From assembly GCF_004917075.1 (NCBI RefSeq), contig NZ_SSYB01000001.1, forward strand, positions 787,477-851,476: a stretch of DNA of 64,000 nucleotides, read 5' to 3'. Positions 26,549 to 33,604 of this stretch are shown piece after piece. This DNA comes from Geomonas edaphica. GTDB lineage: Bacteria > Desulfobacterota > Desulfuromonadia > Geobacterales > Geobacteraceae. The notes beneath the pieces were generated by a model. That model saw nothing but the letters and a program-made list of their open reading frames with translations, was not told where the DNA came from and did not search any database. The stretch's first letter is position 1. Each line of letters begins with the position of its first letter. A program made the position numbers and the translations under genes.

Positions 26549-27712
26549 TCAGCCTCCAAGCCTCGCGCCGATCATCTCCAGGAAAGCCTCGATCCTCACC
26601 CTGAGCTGCTCGGTGTCCGACTCCGAATAGTCGGTTTCGATCTGCAGGAACGGAGTCCCGGCCCCCTGCTGCAGGTGGTGCTTCACGCTGAGCGACTCCA
26701 CGTTGTAGGTATGGCACCCCTGCCAGGTGAGGTCGATGACGCCGTCGACCTGAAACTCGTCGACAAGCCGCTCCAGAAGGGAGAGCCTGCCGTGGTTGGG
26801 GGACATGCACGAGCAGGGTATGCGCAGGTACTTCTCCGCGATGCTGCGAAGCAGGTCCGCGCCGGGGACGACGGGGTCCACCTTCTTGTAGGCCCCGCAG
26901 CTCTCGAAGCAGACCACTGAACCACCAAGTTCCTCGACCAGGCGAACCACCTTGTCCGACCCGACGCCGACAGGTACGCCGGTGAGGAGGATGCGCGGGG
27001 TGGTGTTGTCGAAGGGGGAAACGCCTCGCTCGGCCAGCTCGGTGAGCTCGGCGGTCAAACGGTTCACGAGTTCGATCGCCTCGCGCTTGTCCACCGTGAA
27101 GCCGCGGTTGTGAAGCACGGTCAAAAGATCGATCCCGGTGATCGGTGCGGGCTTACGTTTCATCACGTCCTGGAGCGCCTTGAGGGAGCGGCGCTCCTCG
27201 TTCAGGAGCATGACGGCGGATGCGAGACGCTCCGGGGTGATCTGCACCGAGAACTCTTGCTCGAGTCGACTTATCAGGCGCTTGAGCTCAAGGATCCAGT
27301 ACTCAAGTGCCGCCTCATCCTGCACCTGTGGCAGCTGCATCAGGTGCAAGGGCTTCATCTTGCCGAGCAGTTCATACATCTTCTTCTTGCCGTCGCAGGT
27401 CGTTTCCGCGAGCAGCAGGTCGGAAAAATGAAAGAACGGGCAGGTATCGGTGAGGGCGAATCCGTAGCTCGACTTGATCAGAGGGCAGAGCGAGCGCGGC
27501 AATACCTTCTCGGCCGCCGGTATCGGCGTGGGGCTTGTGCCGCACAGGGAAACCGGGATCGCGCCGGCAGCGACGATGAGCTCTACCGGCGAAAACAGGC
27601 AATATGTGCCGACCACCTTCCTGCCGTGATCCTTGGCGACCTTGAGGGCTATCGCATTTCTTTCCCGGAGGGCGTTGATCTTCAGTAGCGTCGGAGTGCA
27701 GGGTTCACTCAT
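26549..27712 (-). CDS. Double-cubane-cluster protein of the HgdB/FldB family (YjiM type)
   Basis: 387 residues, two similar lobes. The family motifs GTSPTPIPAAEKVLPRSLCP, SLCPLIKSSYGFALTDTC and LLLAETTCDGKKKMYELLGK match the YjiM group, for which an [8Fe-9S] double-cubane cluster is established in homologues. Cys residues are also seen in FESCGAYKKVD, IPCSCMSPNHG and TWQGCHTYN. These enzymes do low-potential ATP-driven reductions such as acetylene reduction in vitro; the native substrate is unknown. Its start overlaps the activase stop by four bases. Confidence 0.87.
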   Translation of the reverse strand: MSEPCTPTLLKINALRERNAIALKVAKDHGRKVVGTYCLFSPVELIVAAGAIPVSLCGTSPTPIPAAEKVLPRSLCPLIKSSYGFALTDTCPFFHFSDLLLAETTCDGKKKMYELLGKMKPLHLMQLPQVQDEAALEYWILELKRLISRLEQEFSVQITPERLASAVMLLNEERRSLKALQDVMKRKPAPITGIDLLTVLHNRGFTVDKREAIELVNRLTAELTELAERGVSPFDNTTPRILLTGVPVGVGSDKVVRLVEELGGSVVCFESCGAYKKVDPVVPGADLLRSIAEKYLRIPCSCMSPNHGRLSLLERLVDEFQVDGVIDLTWQGCHTYNVESLSVKHHLQQGAGTPFLQIETDYSESDTEQLRVRIEAFLEMIGARLGG

Positions 27713-28470
27713 GCTTCGTATCCAACGAGGGCGGCGCCGAGTGCGCCCACCAGTTGCGGAGCGGCTGGGACGCGGATTTCGACTGCCAGCCCGGAACCGA
27801 TGGCGCGGCAGATGGCAGGGTTCAGCGCCACACCGCCGCTGAAGGTAATGTCACCCGAGACCGATACTTTCCCCGCAAGCCCTTGAACCCTTGTGGCAAT
27901 GGCATGAAAGACACCGGCGGCGATGCGTCCCTTGTCTACGCCCTGGGCGAGAAGTCCGATTATCTCCGACTCCGCGAAAACGGCGCACATGCTCGAGATG
28001 CGTGCCGGTTCGGCGCCCGCAGCGATGAGCCCAAGCTCTTCAAGGGACAAGCCGAGCACGCCGGCCATGACTTGCAGGAAACGACCAGTTCCGGCGGCGC
28101 ATTTGTCGTTCATGGCGAATTCGACGACTTTCCCACCGGCGTCGACGCTGATCACCTTGCTGTCCTGTCCGCCGATGTCCAGGACGGTACGGGTTTCCGG
28201 GTGGAGGAAATGGGCGCCACGGGCGTGGCAGGTAATCTCGGTCACCTTCTTATCGAACAATGGTAGCGATACCCGTCCGTAACCGGTGCCGACCACCCTT
28301 CCGACCGCCTCCTCGGCGATACCAGCGGCGTCGAGAGCCTGGCGAAATGCGGCAAGTCCCGCGCCGGCCGGGTCCCAGCCGGTAGGAACTACCGCGGTGG
28401 CGCGGATCTCACCGTCAAAGAGAACGGCCTTGGTACCTGTCGATCCTATATCGATTCCTGCTGCGATCAT
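27709..28470 (-). CDS. ATP-dependent activase/reductase of the HgdC/BadF family
   Basis: 253 residues, ASKHA fold. GIDIGSTGTKAVLFD is the phosphate-1 loop and LDIGGQDSKVI the phosphate-2 loop. The two cysteines that hold the [4Fe-4S] cluster at the dimer interface are present in NDKCAAGTGRFLQV and SSMCAVFAESEI. It hydrolyses ATP to push a low-potential electron into its partner, here the overlapping double-cubane protein. It is transcribed divergently from the LysR gene, with a dyad between. Confidence 0.93.
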   Translation of the reverse strand: MIAAGIDIGSTGTKAVLFDGEIRATAVVPTGWDPAGAGLAAFRQALDAAGIAEEAVGRVVGTGYGRVSLPLFDKKVTEITCHARGAHFLHPETRTVLDIGGQDSKVISVDAGGKVVEFAMNDKCAAGTGRFLQVMAGVLGLSLEELGLIAAGAEPARISSMCAVFAESEIIGLLAQGVDKGRIAAGVFHAIATRVQGLAGKVSVSGDITFSGGVALNPAICRAIGSGLAVEIRVPAAPQLVGALGAALVGYEA

Positions 28471-28533
28471 GGTGCCTCTTTTTTACGTTTCTCTCAGGCG
28501 GCCGAAGGAGAATAAGGGCCTGACATCAATAAC

Positions 28534-28558
28534 CAATTGACCATCAAGAGTCAAATTG
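28534..28558. promoter_or_regulatory. Probable LysR operator between the activase and LysR genes
   Basis: CAATTGAC and GTCAAATTG form an inverted repeat with one bulged T and an 8-base spacer, in the AT-rich divergent promoter region. It satisfies the loose LysR T-N11-A rule. Confidence 0.5.
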
Positions 28559-28612
28559 ATAAATTCGATAAAATAGATACTATGGATCGCATCAACCAAT
28601 AAGGAGGGGGCC

Positions 28613-29512
28613 GTGAACCTGAAACAGCTCGAAGTGTTCATAAAGGTCGCTGAAAGCGGGAGTTTCTCGAAGGGAGCGGAGGCCACCTTCATCACCCAGT
28701 CCACGGTCAGCCAGCACATATCCGCACTGGAAGGCGAGTTCGGCGTGAAGCTTCTGGACCGCACCGGCAAGGGGGCACTACCGACCGAGGGGGGGAAGAT
28801 ACTGCTCGATCGTGCACGCAAGCTCATAGATTATGCGAAGGAGATTCCGGTCGCCATGGCGCGTTTCAAGGGTGTCGAGGAGGCCGAGCTGAATATCGCC
28901 GGGAGCAGCATCCCGGGGGAGTACATGATCCCGGCGGCCCTGCCGCTTCTCATCAGCCGTTTCCCCGGGGTCACCATCGTGCTGCGCCAGGGTGACAGCC
29001 GCGATGTGCTGGGAAAGCTGATCTCAGAAGAAGTGGAGCTGGGTGTGGTAGGTGGGCGTTTCGAGGAGGAGAGCCTCGAGTTCATGCCGCTTGCCGACGA
29101 CGAACTCGTCCTGATCGCGCCCGCAGGGCATCGCTGGAGCGGCAAGAAGGGAATCAGCAAGGAGGATTTGCTGGGCGAGCAGGTCGTGCTTAGGGAAACA
29201 GGTTCCGGCACCGGAAAGGCTGCCGCTCAGGCCCTGCGCGAGGCGGGGATAGACCCCGCGCGTCTCAATGTGGCGGCGCATCTTGGCAGCAACGAGGCGG
29301 TGAAGCGTGCGGTGATTGCCGGAATCGGGGTATCCTTCGTCTCGGCGGTTTCGGTACAACACGAACTGGAGCAGAAGTCACTTGTGCAGGTTCCTGTCGA
29401 CGGCGTCAGCATAAAGAGGCAGTTTTTCCTCGTGGGCCGCAGAGGTAGGGAACTCTCCCCCGCCGCCCTCGCATTCAGGACCATCATGACGGAGATGTAT
29501 AAAGGCAATTGA
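28613..29512 (+). CDS. LysR-family transcriptional regulator
   Basis: 299 residues, normal length. The winged HTH lies at 1-65 (LKQLEVFIKVAESGSFSKGA, TVSQHISALEGEFGVKLLDR). The effector domain at 90-295 has a periplasmic-binding-protein fold (IAGSSIPGEYMIPAALPLLI). GTG start with AAGGAGG five bases upstream. It is divergent from the activase/double-cubane operon with a likely operator in the 142-base gap, so it probably regulates that operon. Its effector is unknown. Confidence 0.93.
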   Translation: MNLKQLEVFIKVAESGSFSKGAEATFITQSTVSQHISALEGEFGVKLLDRTGKGALPTEGGKILLDRARKLIDYAKEIPVAMARFKGVEEAELNIAGSSIPGEYMIPAALPLLISRFPGVTIVLRQGDSRDVLGKLISEEVELGVVGGRFEEESLEFMPLADDELVLIAPAGHRWSGKKGISKEDLLGEQVVLRETGSGTGKAAAQALREAGIDPARLNVAAHLGSNEAVKRAVIAGIGVSFVSAVSVQHELEQKSLVQVPVDGVSIKRQFFLVGRRGRELSPAALAFRTIMTEMYKGN

Positions 29513-29532
29513 CAATCAGCTAATCGTCAATT
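29507..29532. repeat. Palindrome spanning two convergent stop codons
   Basis: AATTGAC and GTCAATT are separated by 12 bases. The dyad covers the ends of the LysR and release-factor-like genes, which are only seven bases apart. It could form a weak bidirectional terminator. Confidence 0.4.
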
Positions 29533-29846
29533 CTTCTCCCCCTCCCCTTCTTCCTTTCGGATATCGCCTTCTTGTCGGAAAGCCGTTTTTCCTTGGCGCT
29601 TCTCGGCACCTTGGTCTTTATCCACTTCTTCGCCTTCTGCGCGCGCCTGCGCAGCAACTCGGCCAGCCGCTCCAGCGCCTTTTCCCGGTTTTGGGCCTGC
29701 GAGCGGCTTTCACTTGCCTGCGCCACGATCCCGGTCGGGAGATGACGTATGCGCACCGCGGAGTCGGTCGTGTTGCGGTGCTGCCCGCCAGGCCCGGAGG
29801 CGCGGTAGAATTCCACCTTTATGTCTGCTTCCCTGATCTCGATCAT
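29520..29846 (-). CDS. Release-factor-like GGQ protein (ArfB-related)
   Basis: 108 residues. It carries the peptidyl-tRNA hydrolysis motif in [20 protein letters not shown] and a highly basic tail ([20 protein letters not shown]). Like ArfB/YaeJ it lacks the codon-recognition domains of RF1/RF2. This architecture suits rescue of stalled ribosomes, but the short domain also occurs in proteins of untested role. It is convergent with the LysR gene. Confidence 0.85.
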   Translation of the reverse strand: MIEIREADIKVEFYRASGPGGQHRNTTDSAVRIRHLPTGIVAQASESRSQAQNREKALERLAELLRRRAQKAKKWIKTKVPRSAKEKRLSDKKAISERKKGRGRRIDD

Positions 29847-30001
29847 ATACTCTTCAATCCTTCCAACTTACTGTCACTGCCGCGCGTTGCGCTGTAGTTG
29901 CAACAGTCGTAACTTCAGCAACTAACGCCGAGATACTCATATTTACCGCTTTACCAGATTACATACCCACAAAGCCGTAAGGTATATACCTTCAGCCCGT
30001 G

Positions 30002-30030
30002 TTGAACTGTCGTGTGATATCTGTTACAGT
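30002..30030 (+). promoter_or_regulatory. Candidate promoter of the tautomerase/flavin reductase genes
   Basis: TTGAAC-N17-TACAGT lies 42 bases upstream of the tautomerase ATG. Confidence 0.5.
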
Positions 30031-30072
30031 GCCACCCTTCAGAAAAACACTGCCTCAAGGAGGAGCACCTGT

Positions 30073-30264
30073 ATGCCCGTCATCACCATCGACCTTGGAA
30101 CCATGGCGAACAAAGAGAAGAAAGGCGAACTGGTTCAGGCTTTGACCGAAGCCGCCAGCACTGTAACACAGATCCCCGCCGAAAAGTTCATCGTCTTCAT
30201 CAAGGAAATGGAGCGCGACAACATCGGCGTCGGCGGCAAGCTCCTGTCCGACATCATCAAATAA
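30073..30264 (+). CDS. 4-oxalocrotonate tautomerase-family protein
   Basis: 63 residues, typical of the small tautomerases that act as homo-hexamers. Pro2 directly follows Met, giving the N-terminal catalytic proline after processing (MPVITIDLGTMANKEKKGEL). EKFIVFIKEMERDNIGVGG matches the DmpI-like C-terminal half. It probably interconverts enol and keto forms of a small acid; substrate unknown. It has an AGGAGG site and is 15 bases upstream of a flavin reductase gene. Confidence 0.88.
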   Translation: MPVITIDLGTMANKEKKGELVQALTEAASTVTQIPAEKFIVFIKEMERDNIGVGGKLLSDIIK

Positions 30265-30279
30265 TTCCACGGAGGACCT

Positions 30280-30852
30280 ATGAAAAAGAGCCTGGGCAAA
30301 GCAACCCACGCCATGCCGACGCCGGTCTGGCTGGTCGGTACCTACGACAGTGAAGGAAAAGCGAACCTGGCGACGGTCGCCTGGGGGGGCGTGTGCAGCT
30401 CCGACCCGGCCGCGGTCACCGTCTCCCTGAGAAAGGCACGGCACAGCTACGACGCCATCATGGAGCGCCAGGCCTTCACGGTGAATATCCCCTCCCGCGA
30501 CTTCGTAGTCGCCGCCGACTACGCCGGTATCGCCTCTGGCAAAAACGCCGACAAATTTGCAACTGCAGGCCTCACGCCGGTGAAAAGCGATCTGGTCGAC
30601 GCACCGTACGTTGCCGAGTTCCCGCTCGTGATCGAGTGCAGGCTGCTGCAGACCGTGGAGATCGGGGTACACACCCAGTTCATCGGTGAGATCGTCGACG
30701 TCAAGGCCGATGCATCGGTGCTCGACGAAGCAGGCCTCCCCGATCCGACCAAGGTGCAGCCCATTGTCTACAGCCCGACCAACCGCGGCTATTACGCACT
30801 GGGCGAAAAAGTGGGCCAGGGTTTCGACATCGGGAAACAGTTGATGAAGTAA
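30280..30852 (+). CDS. Flavin reductase-like FMN-binding protein
   Basis: 190 residues, split beta-barrel. MPTPVWLVGTYDSEGKANLA, VAWGGVCSSDPAAVTVSLRK and FTVNIPSRDFVVAADYAG are the FMN-binding elements of the DIM6/NTAB branch, which is common in anaerobes. It probably binds FMN and passes electrons to a partner. GGAGG precedes the ATG. Co-transcribed with the tautomerase gene. Confidence 0.9.
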   Translation: MKKSLGKATHAMPTPVWLVGTYDSEGKANLATVAWGGVCSSDPAAVTVSLRKARHSYDAIMERQAFTVNIPSRDFVVAADYAGIASGKNADKFATAGLTPVKSDLVDAPYVAEFPLVIECRLLQTVEIGVHTQFIGEIVDVKADASVLDEAGLPDPTKVQPIVYSPTNRGYYALGEKVGQGFDIGKQLMK

Positions 30853-30916
30853 CTGGAGCCTCGCCGCTCCTACGGTATACTCCTTCCCGTTATCTCATCT
30901 GGGCTGGGGGAGTGCT

Positions 30917-31144
30917 ATGGACGACGAAACCTTCAAGAAGGAAGTGCTGGACCGGCTGCAACAGATCATCGAGATGCTCACCTCGATCCTGCCTGAGGCA
31001 TGCATCGAGGAGCCGGAAGAGACAACAGCGACAGCAGATATAGTGATGCTAAACAGAGCGGACGAAGCTTATTCCATGCTTGAGGAAATGCAGGATAACT
31101 ACCAGTACGCCGTTGAGAAATGGCAACGGGAGCACGGCGCCTGA
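30917..31144 (+). CDS. Small acidic protein of unknown function
   Basis: 75 residues starting MDDETFKKEVLDRLQQIIEM, helical and acidic, without Cys or a signal peptide. GGGGGAG lies six bases upstream of the ATG and a terminator follows, so it is likely a real gene. No family recognised. Confidence 0.65.
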   Translation: MDDETFKKEVLDRLQQIIEMLTSILPEACIEEPEETTATADIVMLNRADEAYSMLEEMQDNYQYAVEKWQREHGA

Positions 31145-31166
31145 CACCTCTTATCCCCGCACCTTA

Positions 31167-31203
31167 AAAGGCTGGTTGACCGATGGTCGACCAGCCTTTG
31201 CCG
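31167..31203. terminator. Intrinsic terminator between convergent genes
   Basis: AAAGGCTGGTTGACC and GGTCGACCAGCCTTT form a 15-bp stem with one G-T pair and a GAT loop. The flanking A and T runs are short, so strength in either direction is moderate. Confidence 0.75.
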
Positions 31204-31212
31204 TTTCAGCGC

Positions 31213-32007
31213 TCAGCTTTTTGCAGCAGCAAAGCGCCACGCCACGAAGCGCGCTTCGAAAGCGACAGTCACCCGCCTCAACCGGTCATCAAGAAAACCC
31301 ATGGCCTGCTCTGCAATGCGAGCCGGGACCCCACCGTAAAAGGCCTCGGCGATCGCGCCGGTGATGCAGGCCAGGGTGTCTGAGTCCCCGCCTAGGGAGA
31401 CGGCGAGGCGGATGGCGCCTTCGAAATCGTTTGATTCAAGAAACGCAGTGACGGCCTGCGGAACCGTCCCCTGACAGGAGATGTCGAAACGGTACGACGG
31501 CCTGATCTCATCGCAGCTGAGCGCGAGATCGTAGCCGAATTCTCCGGTGATGAAGCTGCGCAGCTCGTCTTTTGAAGCGCCGCTGCGCCCAAGAAAGACC
31601 GCACCGGCAACGGCCTGCGCCCCCTTTACCCCTTCGGGGTGCCCGTGGGTTGGGAGGGTGTAGTTCCGCGCCAGGGACAAAGCGTCAGCGAGCGTATCGC
31701 AGGCCCACCCCACCGGGCTCACGCGCATCGCGGCCCCATTGCCCCAGCTGTTGTAGGGTTTAGGGGCGTCCGCCTCGGCCCACGCGACGAAGCCCCTGCC
31801 GTACCCCGCGTCCGGGTAGCTGCGGTAGTAATGCCTCATGGTGTCGTCGTACGGCGCGCCGGTCATGATCGCGTCGGCGAGCGCCACGGTGAGTACGGAG
31901 TCGTCGGTAAAGCGGCAGCTGTCCTGGAAGAGCGGGAATTCCGTGCTCTTTATGTTGTTCCACTCGTAGATGGAACCGACGATGTCTCCGGTCAGAGCAC
32001 CCAGCAT
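31213..32007 (-). CDS. ADP-ribosylglycohydrolase family protein
   Basis: 264 residues, all-helical DraG/ARH fold. The di-metal site is visible at both ends: GALTGDIVGSIYE and RFTDDSVLTVALAD near the N terminus, SLGGDSDTLACITGAIAEA near residue 210. The family removes ADP-ribose from proteins or small molecules; this protein is not the nitrogenase-specific DraG by context. It is divergent from the ACP phosphodiesterase gene with a 51-base gap that must hold both promoters. Confidence 0.9.
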   Translation of the reverse strand: MLGALTGDIVGSIYEWNNIKSTEFPLFQDSCRFTDDSVLTVALADAIMTGAPYDDTMRHYYRSYPDAGYGRGFVAWAEADAPKPYNSWGNGAAMRVSPVGWACDTLADALSLARNYTLPTHGHPEGVKGAQAVAGAVFLGRSGASKDELRSFITGEFGYDLALSCDEIRPSYRFDISCQGTVPQAVTAFLESNDFEGAIRLAVSLGGDSDTLACITGAIAEAFYGGVPARIAEQAMGFLDDRLRRVTVAFEARFVAWRFAAAKS

Positions 32008-32058
32008 GGCGCTTTACCCCCTACCCCGTTCCGGGCGGTTCTGGTATCATCCCTTCTC

Positions 32059-32637
32059 ATGAACTACCTGTTCCATCTATACCTCTCCGGCGACGACCCC
32101 GACATCCTCACCGGCAACTTCATGGGGGACTTCGTGAAGGGGCGCCTCACCGACGCCTATCCGTACAAGCTGCGACGCGGCATCGAACTGCACCGTCGCA
32201 TCGATTCCTTCGCCCAGAACCATGCCGCTTTCACCGCGAGCAGAAAGCGCCTGGGGGCCGACTTCGGCCTGTACCGCGGCATCATGGTCGACATCTTCTA
32301 TGATCACTTCCTCGCCGTAGGATGGCGGCAGTGCAGCACTGAAGCGCTCCCGGACTACCTAAAGCGCGTACGCGCAAGCGTCGAGGCGCGCCGCGACCAG
32401 CTCCCCGAGCGTCTCAAGGGACTGGTGCCGGTGATCTTCGAGGAGATGATCCCTTCCTACCTGAACGCCGAAGGGGTGGCCGACGCGCTGCGGCGCATGT
32501 CGCGGCGCGTGCCGAGGGCGAACCCGCTCGCTTCGGGCGGCGTGGAGCTTACCCGCCACTACCGCTTCTTGCAAGAGGATTTCCACGCCTTCCTGCCAGA
32601 CATTCGCGGTTTTGCCGAGGAAACGCTCCGGCGCTGA
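32059..32637 (+). CDS. acpH: Acyl carrier protein phosphodiesterase
   Basis: 192 residues, HD-like all-alpha fold. MNYLFHLYLSGDDPDILTGN, FMGDFVKGR, ELHRRIDSFAQNH and MVDIFYDHFLA are family motifs with the metal-binding His and Asp residues. It removes the 4'-phosphopantetheine group from ACP. The reading frame stays open far upstream into the divergent gene; the ATG at 32059 matches the family start, although its ribosome site is weak. Confidence 0.88.
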   Translation: MNYLFHLYLSGDDPDILTGNFMGDFVKGRLTDAYPYKLRRGIELHRRIDSFAQNHAAFTASRKRLGADFGLYRGIMVDIFYDHFLAVGWRQCSTEALPDYLKRVRASVEARRDQLPERLKGLVPVIFEEMIPSYLNAEGVADALRRMSRRVPRANPLASGGVELTRHYRFLQEDFHAFLPDIRGFAEETLRR

Positions 32638-32661
32638 CCTTTCTTGCGGCGCGGCAACCTT

Positions 32662-32940
32662 TCAGATGATGCGCGTGAATTTTTCCTTCGGGTAGATGGA
32701 GCGCGCGAAGAAGTCGACGAAATCGTCGACCACCTGTTCCACGAGGGCCGGTTCGAGTACTTCGGGGCACTCCTCCTTCGGTGGACCATCGAACTGCATG
32801 GTAAACTTCCGCATTTCCAGTTCCGCGCTTATCGCACTGCCGCGCAGGCCGTCGCCACCAGGTTCGCGCTCCCAGTAGACGCGCGCGTATGGCAGGGCCT
32901 CTCTCAGCCTCAACATGATCTGCCTGCCGATATCGTGCAT
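32662..32940 (-). CDS. Small conserved-looking protein of unknown function
   Basis: 92 residues starting MHDIGRQIMLRLREALPYAR. A strong GGGAGGTG ribosome site lies seven bases upstream, which favours this frame over the overlapping plus-strand one. Mixed alpha/beta, no motif recognised. Convergent with acpH. Confidence 0.65.
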   Translation of the reverse strand: MHDIGRQIMLRLREALPYARVYWEREPGGDGLRGSAISAELEMRKFTMQFDGPPKEECPEVLEPALVEQVVDDFVDFFARSIYPKEKFTRII

Positions 32941-33081
32941 CGGTTCACCTCCCGCTAACGTTCCGATTTGGCAAAAACAGCTGCAATACTAGCGGCACCC
33001 TTCGGATTTGCAATCGCTAACGACTGCAAGTTCTCAAAGCGCACCTCCCCCTTTTTTTAGCCGAATAATCCTACAATACGC

Positions 33082-33603
33082 TTGAATCCGAGCCCTGCAC
33101 AAGGTACATTAGAGCGCCGCATAGACGCCGCTAATTGGAGAAGACCGATCGACACGATTCAACTGCTCATCTTCACCCTTGACGACCAGCGTTACGCGTT
33201 GCGTCTGGACCACGTAAAACGGGTGGTCCGGGCGGCGGCCCTCACCCAGCTCCCCAAGGCCCCGGACGTGGTAATGGGCATCCTGGACCTGCACGGAGAG
33301 ATCGTTCCCGTCATAAATCTGAGGAGACGCTTCAGGCTCCCCGAGCGCCCCGTCGCCCTGAGCGACCAGTTCGTCATCGCGCGCACCGGCAGGCTCACCC
33401 TTGCCCTGGTTGTGGACGGTTCCGAAGGGGTCATCGAGCCGCCTGCGGCCGGCATCCTTGCCGCCGACGAAATCGTGGCGGGAGCCGGGTTCGTCGCCGG
33501 AGTGGCGCGGACCGCGGACGGACTGGTACTGATCCACGACCTCGACGCCCTGCTCTTCCCTCACGAAGAGGTGCAGATAGCCGCGGCGCTGGAACGCACC
33601 TGA
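33082..33603 (+). CDS. CheW-like adaptor, first gene of the chemosensory operon
   Basis: 173 residues with one CheW domain (about 25-165): LLIFTLDDQRYALRLDHVKR, GILDLHGEIVPVINLRRRF. It would link the MCP and CheA-like kinase (WspB position). The start is uncertain. The frame begins at a TTG without a ribosome site, and the only nearby GGAGAAG sits upstream of an ATC or ATT codon around residue 22-26. The next gene begins one base after its stop. Confidence 0.85.
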   Translation: MNPSPAQGTLERRIDAANWRRPIDTIQLLIFTLDDQRYALRLDHVKRVVRAAALTQLPKAPDVVMGILDLHGEIVPVINLRRRFRLPERPVALSDQFVIARTGRLTLALVVDGSEGVIEPPAAGILAADEIVAGAGFVAGVARTADGLVLIHDLDALLFPHEEVQIAAALERT

Positions 33604-33604
33604 C

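Noticed and set aside
31639..32058. N-terminal extension of the ACP phosphodiesterase frame
   Set aside because: It runs antisense through the ADP-ribosylglycohydrolase gene, and the family start is the ATG at 32059.
32644..32958. 104-codon plus-strand frame opposite the small gene at 32662-32940
   Set aside because: The minus-strand frame has a strong GGGAGGTG site; the plus frame has none.
32941..33081. Sigma-54 promoter before the chemosensory operon
   Set aside because: A TTGGCA...TGCA pair exists near 32970, but the GG-to-GC spacing is 11, not 10, bases.
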